Shown here piece after piece: positions 43,380-57,100 of a stretch of DNA of 64,000 nucleotides; the stretch's first letter is position 1, and each line of letters starts with the position of its first letter. The DNA lies in contig JAQGDQ010000086.1 of assembly GCA_030141605.1 (NCBI GenBank), forward strand, positions 243,418-307,417, in the 5' to 3' direction. The notes beneath the pieces are model-generated. The model searched no databases. It was given only the letters and a program-made list of their open reading frames with translations, and was not told where the DNA came from. The DNA is from Tubiluchus corallicola (Eukaryota > Priapulida > Priapulimorpha > Priapulimorphida > Tubiluchidae). The position numbers and the translations under genes were made by a program.

Positions 43380-46300
43380 ATGACACAGAATGTAAACAAA
43401 TGCGGAACATTCTTGGAGTATTGGATATGGGTCGCCAGATTATGGGGTATTATTACTGGCATAGGTTAGTATCATTTTTTTCGATTATTTCTGAGTTCGA
43501 ACGCCTTTATCGAGACAACGAAATCTCAGAGATCAGTTCAAGTGTCTTTAACTCTAAGTCCTTCAAAAGCATTGACGAACGACAATTTTAATTTAAGGGA
43601 ATGATACGATTTGTGTGAAAGAAAGTTTGCAAAAATTAAAGGGAGAATTCAATTCCATTCATTTATTAACTCCTGAAGAATTACAAAATACAGTATTAGG
43701 AATACATGCAATTACGTAACAAAGGAGAAGGGCAGCGAAGAATACGTAGGTTATCTAGTCAGCCACCCTTGGCACTGGCTCTATCATGACACTGAGTACA
43801 GAGTAGTCTTAATTTGGTACGAAAAGGAGATGGAGCAGCATAAAAATCATATCTCATTTCACACAGAGAAGGTGCAACCAGAGCTGGCAGAGATTACATA
43901 GAAACCTTAATTCTAGTTTATCAATTATTGTTAAATGTACCAATGAGGATCTGACGGCATACTTAAAAGAAAAGATGCCACTAGTGCTAGTAGTGGCTTT
44001 TCATTGTAAAATATATCTTGAAAGCTGTCTGTACCTTTATTAGCAATTCGAATAAAAACAATTGCACAAGACAACATGAGACAATATGCACAGTAAAAAC
44101 AGTTCGCTAAAACAATGACATAGGGGAGAATTCCGGTTGGGTACTCATGGTATACGATATATAATTATTATTTTTTATCAAGTAATTTTATTTATTTCAG
44201 GTTTATGGGGCATCGGAGTGGAAACTTGTTATGACGGAAATCTTCTGGGCGGCTATCTTTTGTGAGTTAATACAATTGTGTATTCATTTTATCATGTATC
44301 ATTTTATCATGTTTTATGCCCCATAATAAAAATTGGTGTAAGGTCACGATGTTACATGTACATTCATTGGATAGAAACACATTAGACAGAATCTGTTGAT
44401 GAGTAAGTGTTCAGTTAAGTGGCAGTACTGCAGAGGCTGTCATATTTGTATAAATTTATAAAAGGAGAGGTCTGAAACAAGCAAAATGTGTCCAAAAATG
44501 AAGTAATCCCAGGATTACAGCTTCTCAGGTCTGACCATATCTCACCCCAAATGGGAAGCTGCTTTACTGTTAATGACTTAAGTGCATCTTACAATTCATT
44601 GGTCTGAATTCTGGAGACAGAAAATGAAACTATAATCTATAGTCACACTTGCATTTTTTTTGCAGATTTGCCGCCATTGTCGTTACTTTTCTTGAGACGA
44701 CATTTTTGCTAAATATATTTATTACTGTATGTGTCAGGTAAGTTTCTGAAACTAATTCTTAGGATTGCAATGTATGTGTTGAAATTTCCTAGATCTAATT
44801 AGCCTTTTTTAGAAAGAAACAAGAATATCAATACTAAAAGTGGCACAAATTATCTGGACCTCGAAAGATTGAAATTGATAGTAGATACTAGAACATAGGG
44901 CATTCTTTATTCACTTCGTTGCATTTGTGGTATTTGTGTACATTCTAGGAGTTTTTTAAAAAACCTTAAGTGCAATTAAAATAGTCATGTTTTGTTTTCT
45001 CAAAGTCTTCAGAAACAAAGTCACAAAGTCGAAATTTCAAGCACTAGGAAGATTTTCAAGCCAGATAAAACCTATATTCTAAGCATTTTGCCTTTACCTT
45101 CTACTGCATTTTACTTTATTTTTTATTTTGCTGTAACTAATTTTGTAACTAACTTTCTTTAGCACTGTACACTACATTGTACTGCAGTAAAATTGAATAA
45201 ATGCAATACTTATAAATTCGACATTTACAAGCGACTACGAATTACCTACCAAAACTGGTGTAGCGTGCTGTATGTGAAATGGCACTCAAATTGGTTATGC
45301 AAGGTAGTTTGAACATTCATAGAAGTAATGCGTGTTTATAGTAATTAATGGTTTTTGTAGAATATGTATATGGTAACAGTTCACCAGTTTTCCCCAACAC
45401 TGGTAGTTGTGCAAAACAGTTAGGCCCAAGTTACAATTTTAAGCTCTAGCGTATTCAGTTACACTGGTCCCAGTTTTAATAACACAAATCTTATATTTCA
45501 TCATGATTGCAAAGTGCGACCTCTATGCTTCATATAACATAATGATTAATAATTATGTTCATGACATTGGTGTGCTCATCAGTGCCTTACTATAAACAGG
45601 CCTACATAAAGAAAAATATTATTTTAAATGCCATACTAATCTCTTAATAATGGTATTTGATCTTTTTCAAAGCAAAAAATAATTTTTGCTTAATAATAGA
45701 ACAAAAACTCAAATTGTGTCAAAATAACTTCAAGCTCTACTGCTTTTTAATAGTGTTCAGTCAAGAGTTGAGTTGTCAGTTAAAGGCAAGAACAAGTCAC
45801 TCAGTATGTTGGGTTTATTTTGCTGTTATCACTTAAACTTAAAAAAACAGCAAAGAAATTTGCAAAAAACTGTTTGTAAAGCATAAATTTAAATATACTA
45901 CCTCTGAATAGAAATTTTCAGGCGTGATGGTTGCCGCCCATTCACTTGAAAATTATGACGTAACTGGGAGACATCGTGACTTTTCGTAAATGCATCACGG
46001 CTTTCCGTAAGCACGCACTGCTTAAACTAATTCAAACTTCGGCAACTTACCTAAAGTTCACACAAAAACATTACAAAATTAGCTATCTAATTTTTTTGTA
46101 AAGACTTATTTTACTTTTGGCGAAGATTGATAGTGCGCTACTTTTCTTTAAAATGAATGACGTCATAGGAAGAATAATGGGCGTTGAAAATGGGAGCGGT
46201 CAGGCATGAAGTGACCGCAACTTCAAAGTAATTTTACTAGTTACACGAGGCGCTATTGCAATTTTATTACTGATCCTTCTAACATTTTTCATGTACATTG

Positions 46301-48407
46301 AAATAAGCCTAACTTTACAGAAGACTTGGCCTTTCCTTTAAGATTCTTATTTTCATTTATACGTAATGCGATCATACTTTTTTTACTCATTTATGTTTAT
46401 GCTGGTTAATACTTGTTTAGTGACACACATATCGATGAAGATAACGATCGCTCACGACCATGTTCGTGTGCTCATTGTTGGGAAGCTGTGTTGAGGTTTG
46501 AGTACTGGAAGAAAGGTGTCTTGTACACATGTCTTGGCGCTCTATGCTTTGTACAACCTCATGTAGTGTGGAAAGCTTTAATTAACGGTACGTGGACTAG
46601 ATTTTGGTACGGAAATTCACGTTTATATTAGAAGGGAAGTAGATGACTGCTACGGAAGTTAACGAAACAGTGGGCCTGATTAGTAAATGGATGAATGACT
46701 GCCATAGAAAATGCTTTTGTTTTGTCTGCCTTACCACTTTTGGTTATATCTTGTTGAGATATGTATATTCATCTGGATGTGGCTAAGTCATCTGTAATGG
46801 TTCAGCATTTTGTCCAGAGGGGATTAAGCATAGTGAGCTAGTTTAGGTTCCTACCACAACAATCTACATTTAGTAGCACCTGATGTTGAGTGCTGAAACC
46901 TAGTTTGCAGTGGTTGTGTACTGGTCATGGCACTACGAATGTCCTTAGTTCAAAATCATGTTCAGTTCTGCCTGTTTTTGATGAAGTTTGATTTAAAACA
47001 TTAATTATCTACTATTACATATTAATTGCATGTTCTTTTTGTTATTACAGTAGGTGCCGCTTAATAGACTCACTTTGGGACCGACTGAATCTATTAACCA
47101 ATGGGTGTAGTATTACAGGTATAGAAGTATGACTCATCAGCTTACTATGTACTGCAAATATTTTTAATGAATTTTAGAAATGAAATAATGCCTAAATTCC
47201 TTTGTGCAGTTAAAAATTAGAAAAGATATTTTGAAATAATAATTTATATAAGTGAATTAGCAATAAATTAAAAAGTATACTTTTCTAAATCACTGACTTT
47301 TCTAAGTCTGCTTATTTACAAAAGTTACAAAAATTCCTTCAAAGTCGGCTGCTTCATTTTCTCGCGAAGAAGTTGGCCCACAAAGTTCTCGTAATTATAA
47401 AAACGTTGAAAATTGTTGTTGTGTGTGACTAAAACAGTTCTGAATCGTCTGCTCAGTTACATTGCCCTTATTTGCTGTACGATGTTTACTCGTGTAAGTC
47501 ACAAGGAATACCGGCTGATTATGTACCTGCATCTTAAACTGTTAATTCATTAAGCCTGAAAGCGTGATTTGCAATGAGAGCATGAAAAGGAAACCGCTAG
47601 GCAAGTGATTAAATGTTTAACTTCCAAAATTTCTTTGGGTAATAGTGGGCGAGCGGGTAAGAGATTCAAAGCAAAACAGCTACGTTAGCGTATTAGTGCC
47701 TGATAAACGTACCTGCTTATAAACAAAACGGTACTTAACATGCAAAAAAGCGAAGTAAAGATGACATAAAAGTAGGAAAGGCTCTTTTGACACATACAAA
47801 TATCTTATTTTAAGTAGGTGAAGGAAAAATATTGAGTCAATTATGCAGAGTTATTTGAGTCAATTAACGATAGTTTTTATGTATATTTGAATAGAAGCAG
47901 CCCGTTGCATGCGTTTTTGAGTCACTTAAGCGATTGAGTCTATTAACTGTGAGTCTGTTAAGTGGCACCTACTGTAATATTAAGCTTACTTAAGACTAAT
48001 CAAGTTTTGTGTTCTTTTAGGTATTATGTTATTGATACTGGCAATTATACATTTTATACGCACATTTGAACTCAGGTACTTCAATGAAGCCTTGATTTTG
48101 CTAGAAAAGCCTTCTTATGATCGGTAAGCTAGTCACTTGCACTTTCTGCATGTTAGTTGTTGTACATACTAAGTACAATAAATGGTTAATACTAAGTAGA
48201 ATAAATAGTAAATACTAAATACGATAAATACTAATTAGTTAAATAGTTAAGTGAATAATTGCTTTCTTTTTTTATTATTATTTTAGATTTGCAGATGTAG
48301 AAGACATAGATTTGGAAATAAATGGCGAGATGCATATCGATATTCCAAGTCTACCAGCAACGGAAACGGAAACTCTGGCTGAACAAGCTGAAATATTAGA
48401 TGTATGA
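43380..48407 (+). CDS. TMEM72: TMEM72-like membrane protein, 202 aa
   Basis: Exons: 43380-43464, 44201-44261, 44666-44737, 46421-46587, 48021-48123, 48287-48407 (stop TGA); all phases join. Features match transmembrane protein 72. The N-terminal FLEYWIWVARLWGIITGI and GLWGIGVET resemble vertebrate LEYTCRLLGI and IGVGTET. A second hydrophobic segment spans GGYLLFAAIVVTFLETTF. A cysteine-rich loop follows (PCSCAHCWEA). YTCLGALCFVQPHVVW resembles YLLLSVACFLHPVLVW, and GIMLLILAIIHFI forms the last helix. The C-terminal tail is short and acidic, about a third of the length seen in mammals. Function of the family is poorly known. A MITE lies in intron 4. Confidence 0.85.
46895..46985 (+). repeat. 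Possible tRNA-like relic in TMEM72 intron 4
   Basis: Weak A-box-like TGGTTGTGTACTGG and B-box-like TTAGTTCAAAATC. Low certainty. Confidence 0.25.
47046..47976. mobile_element. Pogo/mariner-type MITE, 927 bp, with 28-bp TIRs and TA duplication
   Basis: The left end CAGTAGGTGCCGCTTAATAG at 47048 is mirrored by the right end, whose reverse complement is CAGTAGGTGCCACTTAACAG, ending at 47974. The match continues into AGACTCAC, about 28 bases in all. The dinucleotide TA flanks both sides, as for Tc1/mariner-superfamily elements. No transposase frame remains. It lies in TMEM72 intron 4. Confidence 0.8.
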
Positions 48408-51119
48408 TGAATAACTGACATTTTTTATGGTTATATTGACATGGAGCCAGTCCGGTTTTCTTAACTTTGCAATTTCTGTGGTTTATTGGCGTTTGGTGTG
48501 AGCGTGCTCAGTTGCTCATCTGGCAATGTGGTTACGTTTTGAATGTGACTAAAGCAATCTTTTCCAAAGTAAAAGTCGAAAACAGTGAAAATGTGGTTGT
48601 GATTCATATCAAGTGTGATAGGAATTTTTGATTAACTGGCGTTGAGAGCATATTTCATATTTTGCTAAACCATTTTTTCATGTGCTGTGGGCCTTCCACC
48701 TCAACTTTCTCAATGATGTTTTTTCATGAACTAGGTTTTGATATTACATTATCAAAGTCTCGTGTCACAGTACTGATTACGGTACAGCTTCTTTATAAGC
48801 TTTTCTTTTCTGGATAATTTTTTATTACATTAGTGTTTTAAGTTTTCCATTAAAACTACTGTGAAACTAACTTTATTGGAAAAATAGCTAAAATTTGGCT
48901 CTCATAAGATTAGACTCTATTTAAAATTTGTTGTCAAAGATTAACCAGGTATTTTTTCATTGGTTGGAAAAATTACTGTTAGTGCCTTACTGGCTTGAAT
49001 TTTTTAAGTAACTTTTTTCCAAAATTTGTACTGATGCTTTAAAATCTCAATTTTGAAAGTATATATTTTTGGAAGTTTAGAAGATTATGATATTTATTTA
49101 TTTTCTATTGAACGTAGTTTTGTTTTAGTGCTAGCTTAGTATGATGTATAGTTACTTGAGCGATATTATCTTTATTATTGGCGACTGGAGTTTGATCTCT
49201 GAGACTACACACTTTTGTTCAGATATAATAACAGACTGCCTTTACCTTCTATAAATGTGCTTAGTTGGAATCTAGTCTTAACATACTGGTCTGAAATGCG
49301 TAGTATTGGCATAAATATCGACGGTGATTTTTTTCGTTAGATGTGATTTTAACATGTACTATGTCAGCACTGCCCTGTTTGATTTTGTAATTGTGGGGAG
49401 AAATGGTTATGTTCTTTTCAATCTTCGTATTAAAATGCTTTTTTGTATTAGTGGAACACTGTAAACACAGAATTTTTCTTAAGTTGATTGTGGCATTTAA
49501 TTTGAATGTGTCTCAGTTTGGTGTCTTAAATCTGCAAACATGCATAAGATTATTGATATGTCATTTCCAAAGTCTTGAAAGATAAAAGCTACTACCATAA
49601 ATTTGAAAGATATTTGAAACAATGTCTATGATAATGCTTCCTTTAACATTTTGTACATATTCAATGAATTTATGTTGATGTGTTGCGTAGTTGGCTTACA
49701 TTGAATTTTTAATATGCGACAATAATATTTGCTGGTACTTCTTCCTCTGAAGTATCTGATTTATAAATATTGTTCCAGTTTGTTCAAATTTAAATTTACT
49801 TGTTCACATTGTGAGTATTATAAATTGTTGTACGGTATCACTTTTGGTAGTATCTCTCATGGTTTGTGGAGTAAAGCTTGTATTTAGCATGTTTTTTCAG
49901 AAGAACTAATAAATGTGTGAATGAAGGTTAAAAAACCTGCCTTTGCAGATTATACAACCATTATATTCTATACAACTGTAGTTGTTCTTGATTCATTAAA
50001 ATGATTAGAATATTAAGTAGCTGTCAATTTTCACTCACTTTGAAATATTGGCATTTTAGTGTTTACTGTAGTATACAGTTTTGTTTCTGAATTGATTTAG
50101 AAAAAGAAGTCATCACAGAGCTTGCACTGCTTAATTGGTGATAAATATTTGGCTTGGATTTTTTGCCCATAATTATTTTCGGTAAATAAGTATTAGTGAT
50201 ACCTAGCCTAAAAGTGAACTTAACGTCAAACTGCACTTTGTATAATGCATGCAGTATTTACAAGCTTGGTTAGAGGCCATGTTTGATACATTCCTACTAA
50301 ATTTGTTTTGGATTTCAGTTTAGGGAATGGCATGTCATTTAGCTCTAGCAATTTGTGGTTATAATAACATGATTATAATTATAGTCTCATTTGAAAAAAA
50401 AATCTTGGTTCGTTATAATAATTTATTTAATCATTTAGTGTTAACTACTTCTAGCAGTATTAACATAACGTCACGGTGACAAAAAATCTCACAGCAAACT
50501 GATTTTCAGGCTACATGCCTAACATTTATGGAGTTATCCTCGCTGTCCTGTAGTTATTACACTTATTTAAACTGCAAAATTAGCGTGTCAATGATAGGCG
50601 ATAATATCGAACAATTGATATAAATAAAAAGAGATGTTTTTGTAATTAAGTTCAATATTCGAATATATCCAATTTAGATTACATGTGTTGATGGTAAAAA
50701 AAATACGCATTTTTTTAATTAGGTTTAAGAATTTCTGTAGAATATTTCGTCAGGCAAATTTTAGCTAATCTGCAAGACTGCAACAGAGAATCCTACAGTT
50801 TACATGATGATTTTTCTTTCTCAGAGAGGGCGCAATTATTGCGATAGCTACCTACTATCTATGCATTATTTATTTTTTTTGCTACAGATGGCGCCAGACT
50901 AAAACTCCGTCACGCCTACAAGCCACGGTGCACGTTGTGCTTCAATGAATTTTTTATACGACGGCACATTCTACAGCATTATTCATGTTGTTTGTTGCCA
51001 GTTAATAGGTGCTTACTGTACTAGCGTTGAACCTAGATCTTGTAGCAGATTAAAGCTGAAAGAGGAAGACCTCGACGTTTTCTGATTCGCACAAGTAATT
51101 CCATACTAGGAAACTCGAC
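48408..51119. other. 3' flank of TMEM72 and upstream region of GFAT
   Basis: AT-rich and without supported genes. AATAAA at 49908 could end a long TMEM72 3'UTR. The last 300 bases before 51120 should contain the GFAT promoter and 5'UTR. Confidence 0.45.
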
Positions 51120-54100
51120 ATGTGTGGTGAGTTAGTTTCATGGTAAAATGGTTGCATTTGTCAGAACTCGTAATCATATTTGGAAACTAAACTGATTTGT
51201 ATTAATTATTCTTACAAGTTTCAAGTTTGTAATACAGATATTAGTCTTATTTCCGCAGACCCGGATTAAATGACACTATGTAATTATTGCTTATACGTTT
51301 GATAGGGCTAGTCAGATTGAGCCGATGTAGTTTTAGTAATTAGTTTTGCTTGACCGGTAAGTTTCTAGTTTAACCAAGACGTTATAAATGAGATTAAATG
51401 GAAAACTCGACTCAGAAATATTTCTTAAGATTACTTTGAATACTGATAAAGTTGCTTAGCAAGCTGCGTGCATCAGTTTGCCAGATGTTTTTTTATTCAA
51501 TGACATTTTCATTTGACATTTTTAGGTAATAAGCCAGTTCTTTCACACTTTGGCGAAATGCTTGAATGGTTTTAATTAATTATGCGAAGCATCTTTACTT
51601 ATTCTTAAACAGCTGTACCTCTCAAAAAGGAACACTTAATGTTTACATGGCTTCATTATGAAAAGTTGGGCCAATTTTCTAAGCTTGAACGGTTTCTGTT
51701 TTCTAAATACATTTGTTTACTTCATTACTATGTACAGCACATTTTATCTGTAATTTCTTTTTTTTAAATTCTCAATTCTTTAAAATTTGCGAAAACGTTA
51801 AGTCAAATTCTGCTAGTACTACCTTGTAAAAATAACAGGCAATTTGTGGAAACTTAGATGAGCAATGTTGGTAGTTTAGTAACTGCAGAGTGTTAACCCA
51901 GTTTCAGTAAATTTTATTTATGTATTACTTGTCCCACAAGTATGAGTAGTAGCAACACATTTGGTTAGGTAGATTGTGTAATTTCTTTAACGAGCCATTA
52001 GCCAATAGTCCCTGCAGTTGTCCAGATTGCTTGGGGTATTTATCATGTACAGCAGTTAGGCACCTTTCTGAGCACTCCTGGACATTTGTGAGTATTTATA
52101 GAAATTTTTAATTTTAGTTTCTGGGAATTTTTGTGGGAGTGGTCTCACTTTTCCTGTTTACTAATGACAAAACCAGGATGGGCGTAATACAAAAACTGTG
52201 TATCATTCAATGCACAATTGCAGATGCACCATGAGGTTTCGACATTTAAAGTTTGTGGCTCTGAATTTGACCCTAAAATGATGTAGGTAACATGACGTTA
52301 CCAATGCAGTTGTAGTTCATTCATATCATATGTATGCTCAATACAAGTTATTTGTGTCATGTGTATAATGTGATTGAATCTTTCAATCATGGAATTGAGT
52401 TTGCACTATGCCTTAATACAGTTTGAACTACACTGCTCAGTGATTCCTCGTTAATAGACCTCTAGTGGCGTATCAAGTAGATTTCCGAATCTGAAAAGTC
52501 AAGCATCTCTGTGCTAGCATAGTTGTCCGGAAAGCAGACACCCCGGGGTTCGAATCCCAGAGGAGTTGCAAAATTTTTCACTCTTTGTTTTGAACTTAGT
52601 ATTGCTTTGACCTCTATCAGATCTTTTATGCAAGCTATGTACATTAGAGATTGTTGACAGATGATCACACAGACACAGATGCAACCATAATAATCTGATT
52701 ACTAATCTATATAGCTGCCTTTACTAATCTATATAGTTGCCTTTTTCCTGGCAGTAATAATTATTGCATTCTGTATTTTATTATTATACATAATTGATGG
52801 GTAACTGATAGATTGTGGTACTTCTAGCATATCTATGATGAGTCTGGTGACCTAGCAAATGTTGAATTATTAACTGGATCCTAAGCTTATCTTTGGCAGT
52901 TACTAGCAAGGCCAAATTGTATTATATGCTCAAATATATAAGTGTCTTTTCTAGCAATATGTCACCTAGTTCATATTTGTGTAGAGAATCTTTTGTCTTC
53001 AATGAATTATATTTATACTGATACCCAGTTTGGTTCAATTCAACATTAAGTTGCATGTCACATTTTGCATACATGTCTTGCATGCAGACGTTGTAATGTC
53101 ACAATTTTTTATCTGAACATTTTTCTTTTGTCGACGTAAATAAAAGAAATCGCACAAAGTGATGATCGAGCCAAAATTTATAATTATACCAACATTTGCT
53201 ATTTCCATATATATCCAGAAGCACTTGTAATTTAGCTCGAAAAAGTCCCAAGTATTATTTGCAAAAGACAGCGTTAGCTAGTCTGCTCAGTGCTTTTGTA
53301 ATTACACTTGGTAAGAAACTTTCTAATGAAGAGCAGGCTTGTTGCACTTTTGCACTTGTTGACCTTACTTGAACATGTAACTGGTTATCCCGCCATGTTT
53401 TGCTGCAGTGTTTTTACCACTTAGTCACAAAAATTTACTGGCTTCTATGATGAATATCAAATCTACTGTAAAACCGTTATAATAAATGGGAAATGATCAG
53501 TTCTGTCATTTAGTGATATAATAAGTTTTTTTTAGAAAATTTCATTTTAACTAATTTTATTTATATTTGTTTTATCGCTGGTCTTGTAAACTGTCTACAA
53601 CAGTCTATGGCACTCAACTGGGATTGGAGATAATTTTGTAGTAACTTGAGCACCTTCTATATTCGTGGCATTTATTCATTCAAAGTGTGGTATGTTAGTT
53701 AACCCTACCGTTGGCTACTCTTTACAGGTATTTTCTGTGGCTGATAGTTGGTCTGCTGTACCAGCTTCTGTGAATAATTAACTTTGAATGAAACGGTAGG
53801 CCATTGTGTACAGAACTGCAACTGATTCTTTGGTGATTAAGCATGATGGCTGTGTAAACCACTTTTTTAAGTGGCAAATTTTATTGTAATGCTTGACAGT
53901 TTTTGCATTCAGCTTTTGCTTGATATAAAATTATGTGAATAAATCAAGAAAAATTTTTACGGAAAAATAATTTCACATTATTATTATTATTAAAGAAGTT
54001 ATATTTATATTATTCGCTTAATAATTATGGCATTAACGACTTGATTAAATACTGTAATTGTAATGTTAAATTCTTGACTCCTAAATGACATTCCAATTCC

Positions 54101-57100
54101 AAACTCAGAGACTTTTTACTTAATGGCCAACGTGGGCCAACTTTTGCTCTTTCATCTTCCCAATAAAACAAGCCGTTGTTTAAGGACATTACAGTTTAAT
54201 TAGTTTGTAAAGATACTTATGACTATTTAACAGTACTATTGATTAGTTGCGTTTTAAGACGGCATTACAGTGTATCATCTCAGTTTATACAGCAGCAAAA
54301 ACACTACCTATTTGAGGCATTATACTTTTATAAAGCATTTTTATTTGTTATATGATAAAGCCTAAAGTGAACAGTCAGTAAAGCAATGAATATTGACTAA
54401 TTTCTACGGCGGAATCTTTTGGCCGTCTTAATGTTTCTTTGTGCACACTAACTGAAATATAAGAACATTTTGATCGTAGCTTAGCTACGGATTACCATAT
54501 AAGCGAGTTGATATTTTGTACCGTTGAACTGAGATTATTGAAATTAAAGGTGTGGTATTAGAAGTAAATAAATCATAGAGTTTTTGATGGAGTTGGCATA
54601 ATATATATAGGGGTAGTCCATCTATATCTCATGGAGTTTTTGATATAAATAGACATTATAATTTATGGAGTACCAAAACACACTTATTCTGGATACAAGT
54701 TTATCAGTGACACATTGATGATATATTGACTAGAATCTGCCAAACTTTTAGTGTATTATAAATCTTCTCATTACTGAACTGTTTACTAACATGTTTACTA
54801 AACATGATTATAAACTGTTGATAATGAGTGTGCTGGCACAGACAGCAAAGGCCAGTAGTAGTTAGCCAAAAGTACTAACCTACATTCTTGTTTAATTTCA
54901 TTGTGTGATAGACAAGTGTCTTTGGTAGGCCTATGTATATATAAGCAATAAAAATGTTCAACAAGCACATCATGCTATTTAGAGAAATTAGAGGCTGCCA
55001 CTGAGAATTAGAATTTTAAATAGCATTTGGTATTTTGACCTAGCATGGTCAGAAGCATGGTGACTTGAGTAAATAGATAAAAGCAAAAAAAGTTTATAAC
55101 ATAGAAGAATACCATCTGTAAGGTAGACATACATGTTCAGCTTAAAATGAAAAAAAAGAAAACAAACATTTGTTGATATTTGTTAGTAATAAATTACTGT
55201 TATAAAAGAAATAAGCATTTACGGAAAATGAAAGGCCAATCTCTTTGCCCATTTGACATCTTGAAAAACGTGTGTGTATAAACTGAATGAAATTTGTGGG
55301 AGCGTGGGTTTTGTCTTCATTTTTTCCAATTGACTGTACATGTGCATGTATTTCTAAACATTATACTTGTAGTCTTGGTCTGTATATAGACGTATTTATA
55401 ACTGTATTGTCTTCATTTTTTCCAATTGACTGTACATGTGCATGTATTTCTAAACATTACACTTGTAGCCTTGGTTTTGTATAGACGTATTTATAACTGT
55501 ATTGTCTTCATTTTTCCCAAGTGTCTGCCCATGTACATCTATTTCTAAACATTGCACTTGTAGCCTTGGTTTGTATAGACGTATTTGTGACTGTATTGCC
55601 TTCATTTTTCCCAAGTGTCTGCCCATGTGCATCCATTTCTAAATATTATACATGTAGCCTTGGTTTGTATAGACACGTATTTATAATTGTATGACAAGTT
55701 TATGACACCCTTTTGACAGTTATCTGAAGTTTTTAGTATTTCCAATGAACTTACCACATCATAAAAGCAGTGAGTATGATTTTCAGGAACTAGTACCTGT
55801 AATAATCCTGTTAATAATAATGCTTTGAGCCGTAAGTTCAACTTCATTGTTTTTATTCCAGGAATTTTTGCTTACCTCAATTACTTGGTACCAAAGACTC
55901 GCAAAGAGATCCTTGACGTGCTGATCGCTGGCTTGAAACGACTTGAGTACAGAGGATATGACTCTGCAGGTGTGTCTGATTTGTCATTCGGTTTTCTTTT
56001 ACTCCCCTCTCTCTCTCCCTCTCTCCCGCTCCCTCTCCTTTTTCTTTTTTACACGTTTTATTTGTTGTGCCTATCTTTTATTGAAAACTTCCCTTTTACT
56101 AAAATATCCTCACGTAAGATTAACGTTATGAGTCATATGTCATGACTATTATCAGCAACTTCAGTTCCTTGTTGTCTTTATGCTATTTACTTTGTCATTT
56201 TTACCAAGTCTTATCAGTTTGCGCAAGATTATTATAGCTGTGAGTAGTAATAGCTTTTTCGTTTGCTTTTATCTATTTAACATTAGAGCAAATCTACTTG
56301 GCCTAGTGAGTAATTACCATAATAAGCAACTAATTCCATTAGTTGCCTGACTGAGTTTATGTAATTAAATAGTTTTAGTATTTTTGCCATGGCACTTTCA
56401 TTTTCAGGAGTTAGTACTACAGTTATTTAGATGCACGATCTTCGTTGTGATCAATTTTAGTTTGGTCGTAATCAAATAATTATGTTGGAAATGCGTTGAA
56501 TATTTTCGCACTTTGGCCTAGGGGTCAATGAAAATGCAGACAAAATGTTGTGGCCAAATTGTTTGGGGTCCAAATACTTGAGACTCGAGTGTCTGGCACT
56601 TGGTTGGGTCTAAGTATCCACCGAGGAGCCAAATGTCGGGACCCAAGTATCCAGGACACAAATATCAGAGGCCTAACTGTCTGGGCACAAGTATCTGTGC
56701 AGCCATGACAGACTGTCTGTTTTTCTTACTAACTGTGCCATTTTCGACTACGTGTTATGGCTGTAAACTGTTTGTATTAAGGTTGCTTTCTAAAGATGTC
56801 ACTGTTTTGTGTGGACTTTGTTGAAACAACAGAGGAACAGGGGAATTTCCCAGTGTGATTTTTGGTCTGTTTTAGCCTAGCACACATAGTAGTGTACTCC
56901 AGACATTTTTAATCTTTTATTTGATTAACGCACGTTTCTTATCATATCAACTTGTAGCTAGTAAATTACCAATGAAGCTAGTAAATTACCTATCATTATT
57001 TCACTGACATAAAATAGTGGTGACGCTTATCTCGTGTTTAGTTAGTTTGTAGTGTCAGAGTGGTGTACGTGATATATGTAAACGAACTACAGATTTAATT

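Noticed and set aside
52462-52668. Small minus-strand protein containing GFEPR
   Set aside because: This is the usual antisense translation of a tRNA-like B-box region.
55313-55690. CRISPR-like array
   Set aside because: Whole units repeat back to back with no unique spacers, in a eukaryotic intron: an ordinary minisatellite.
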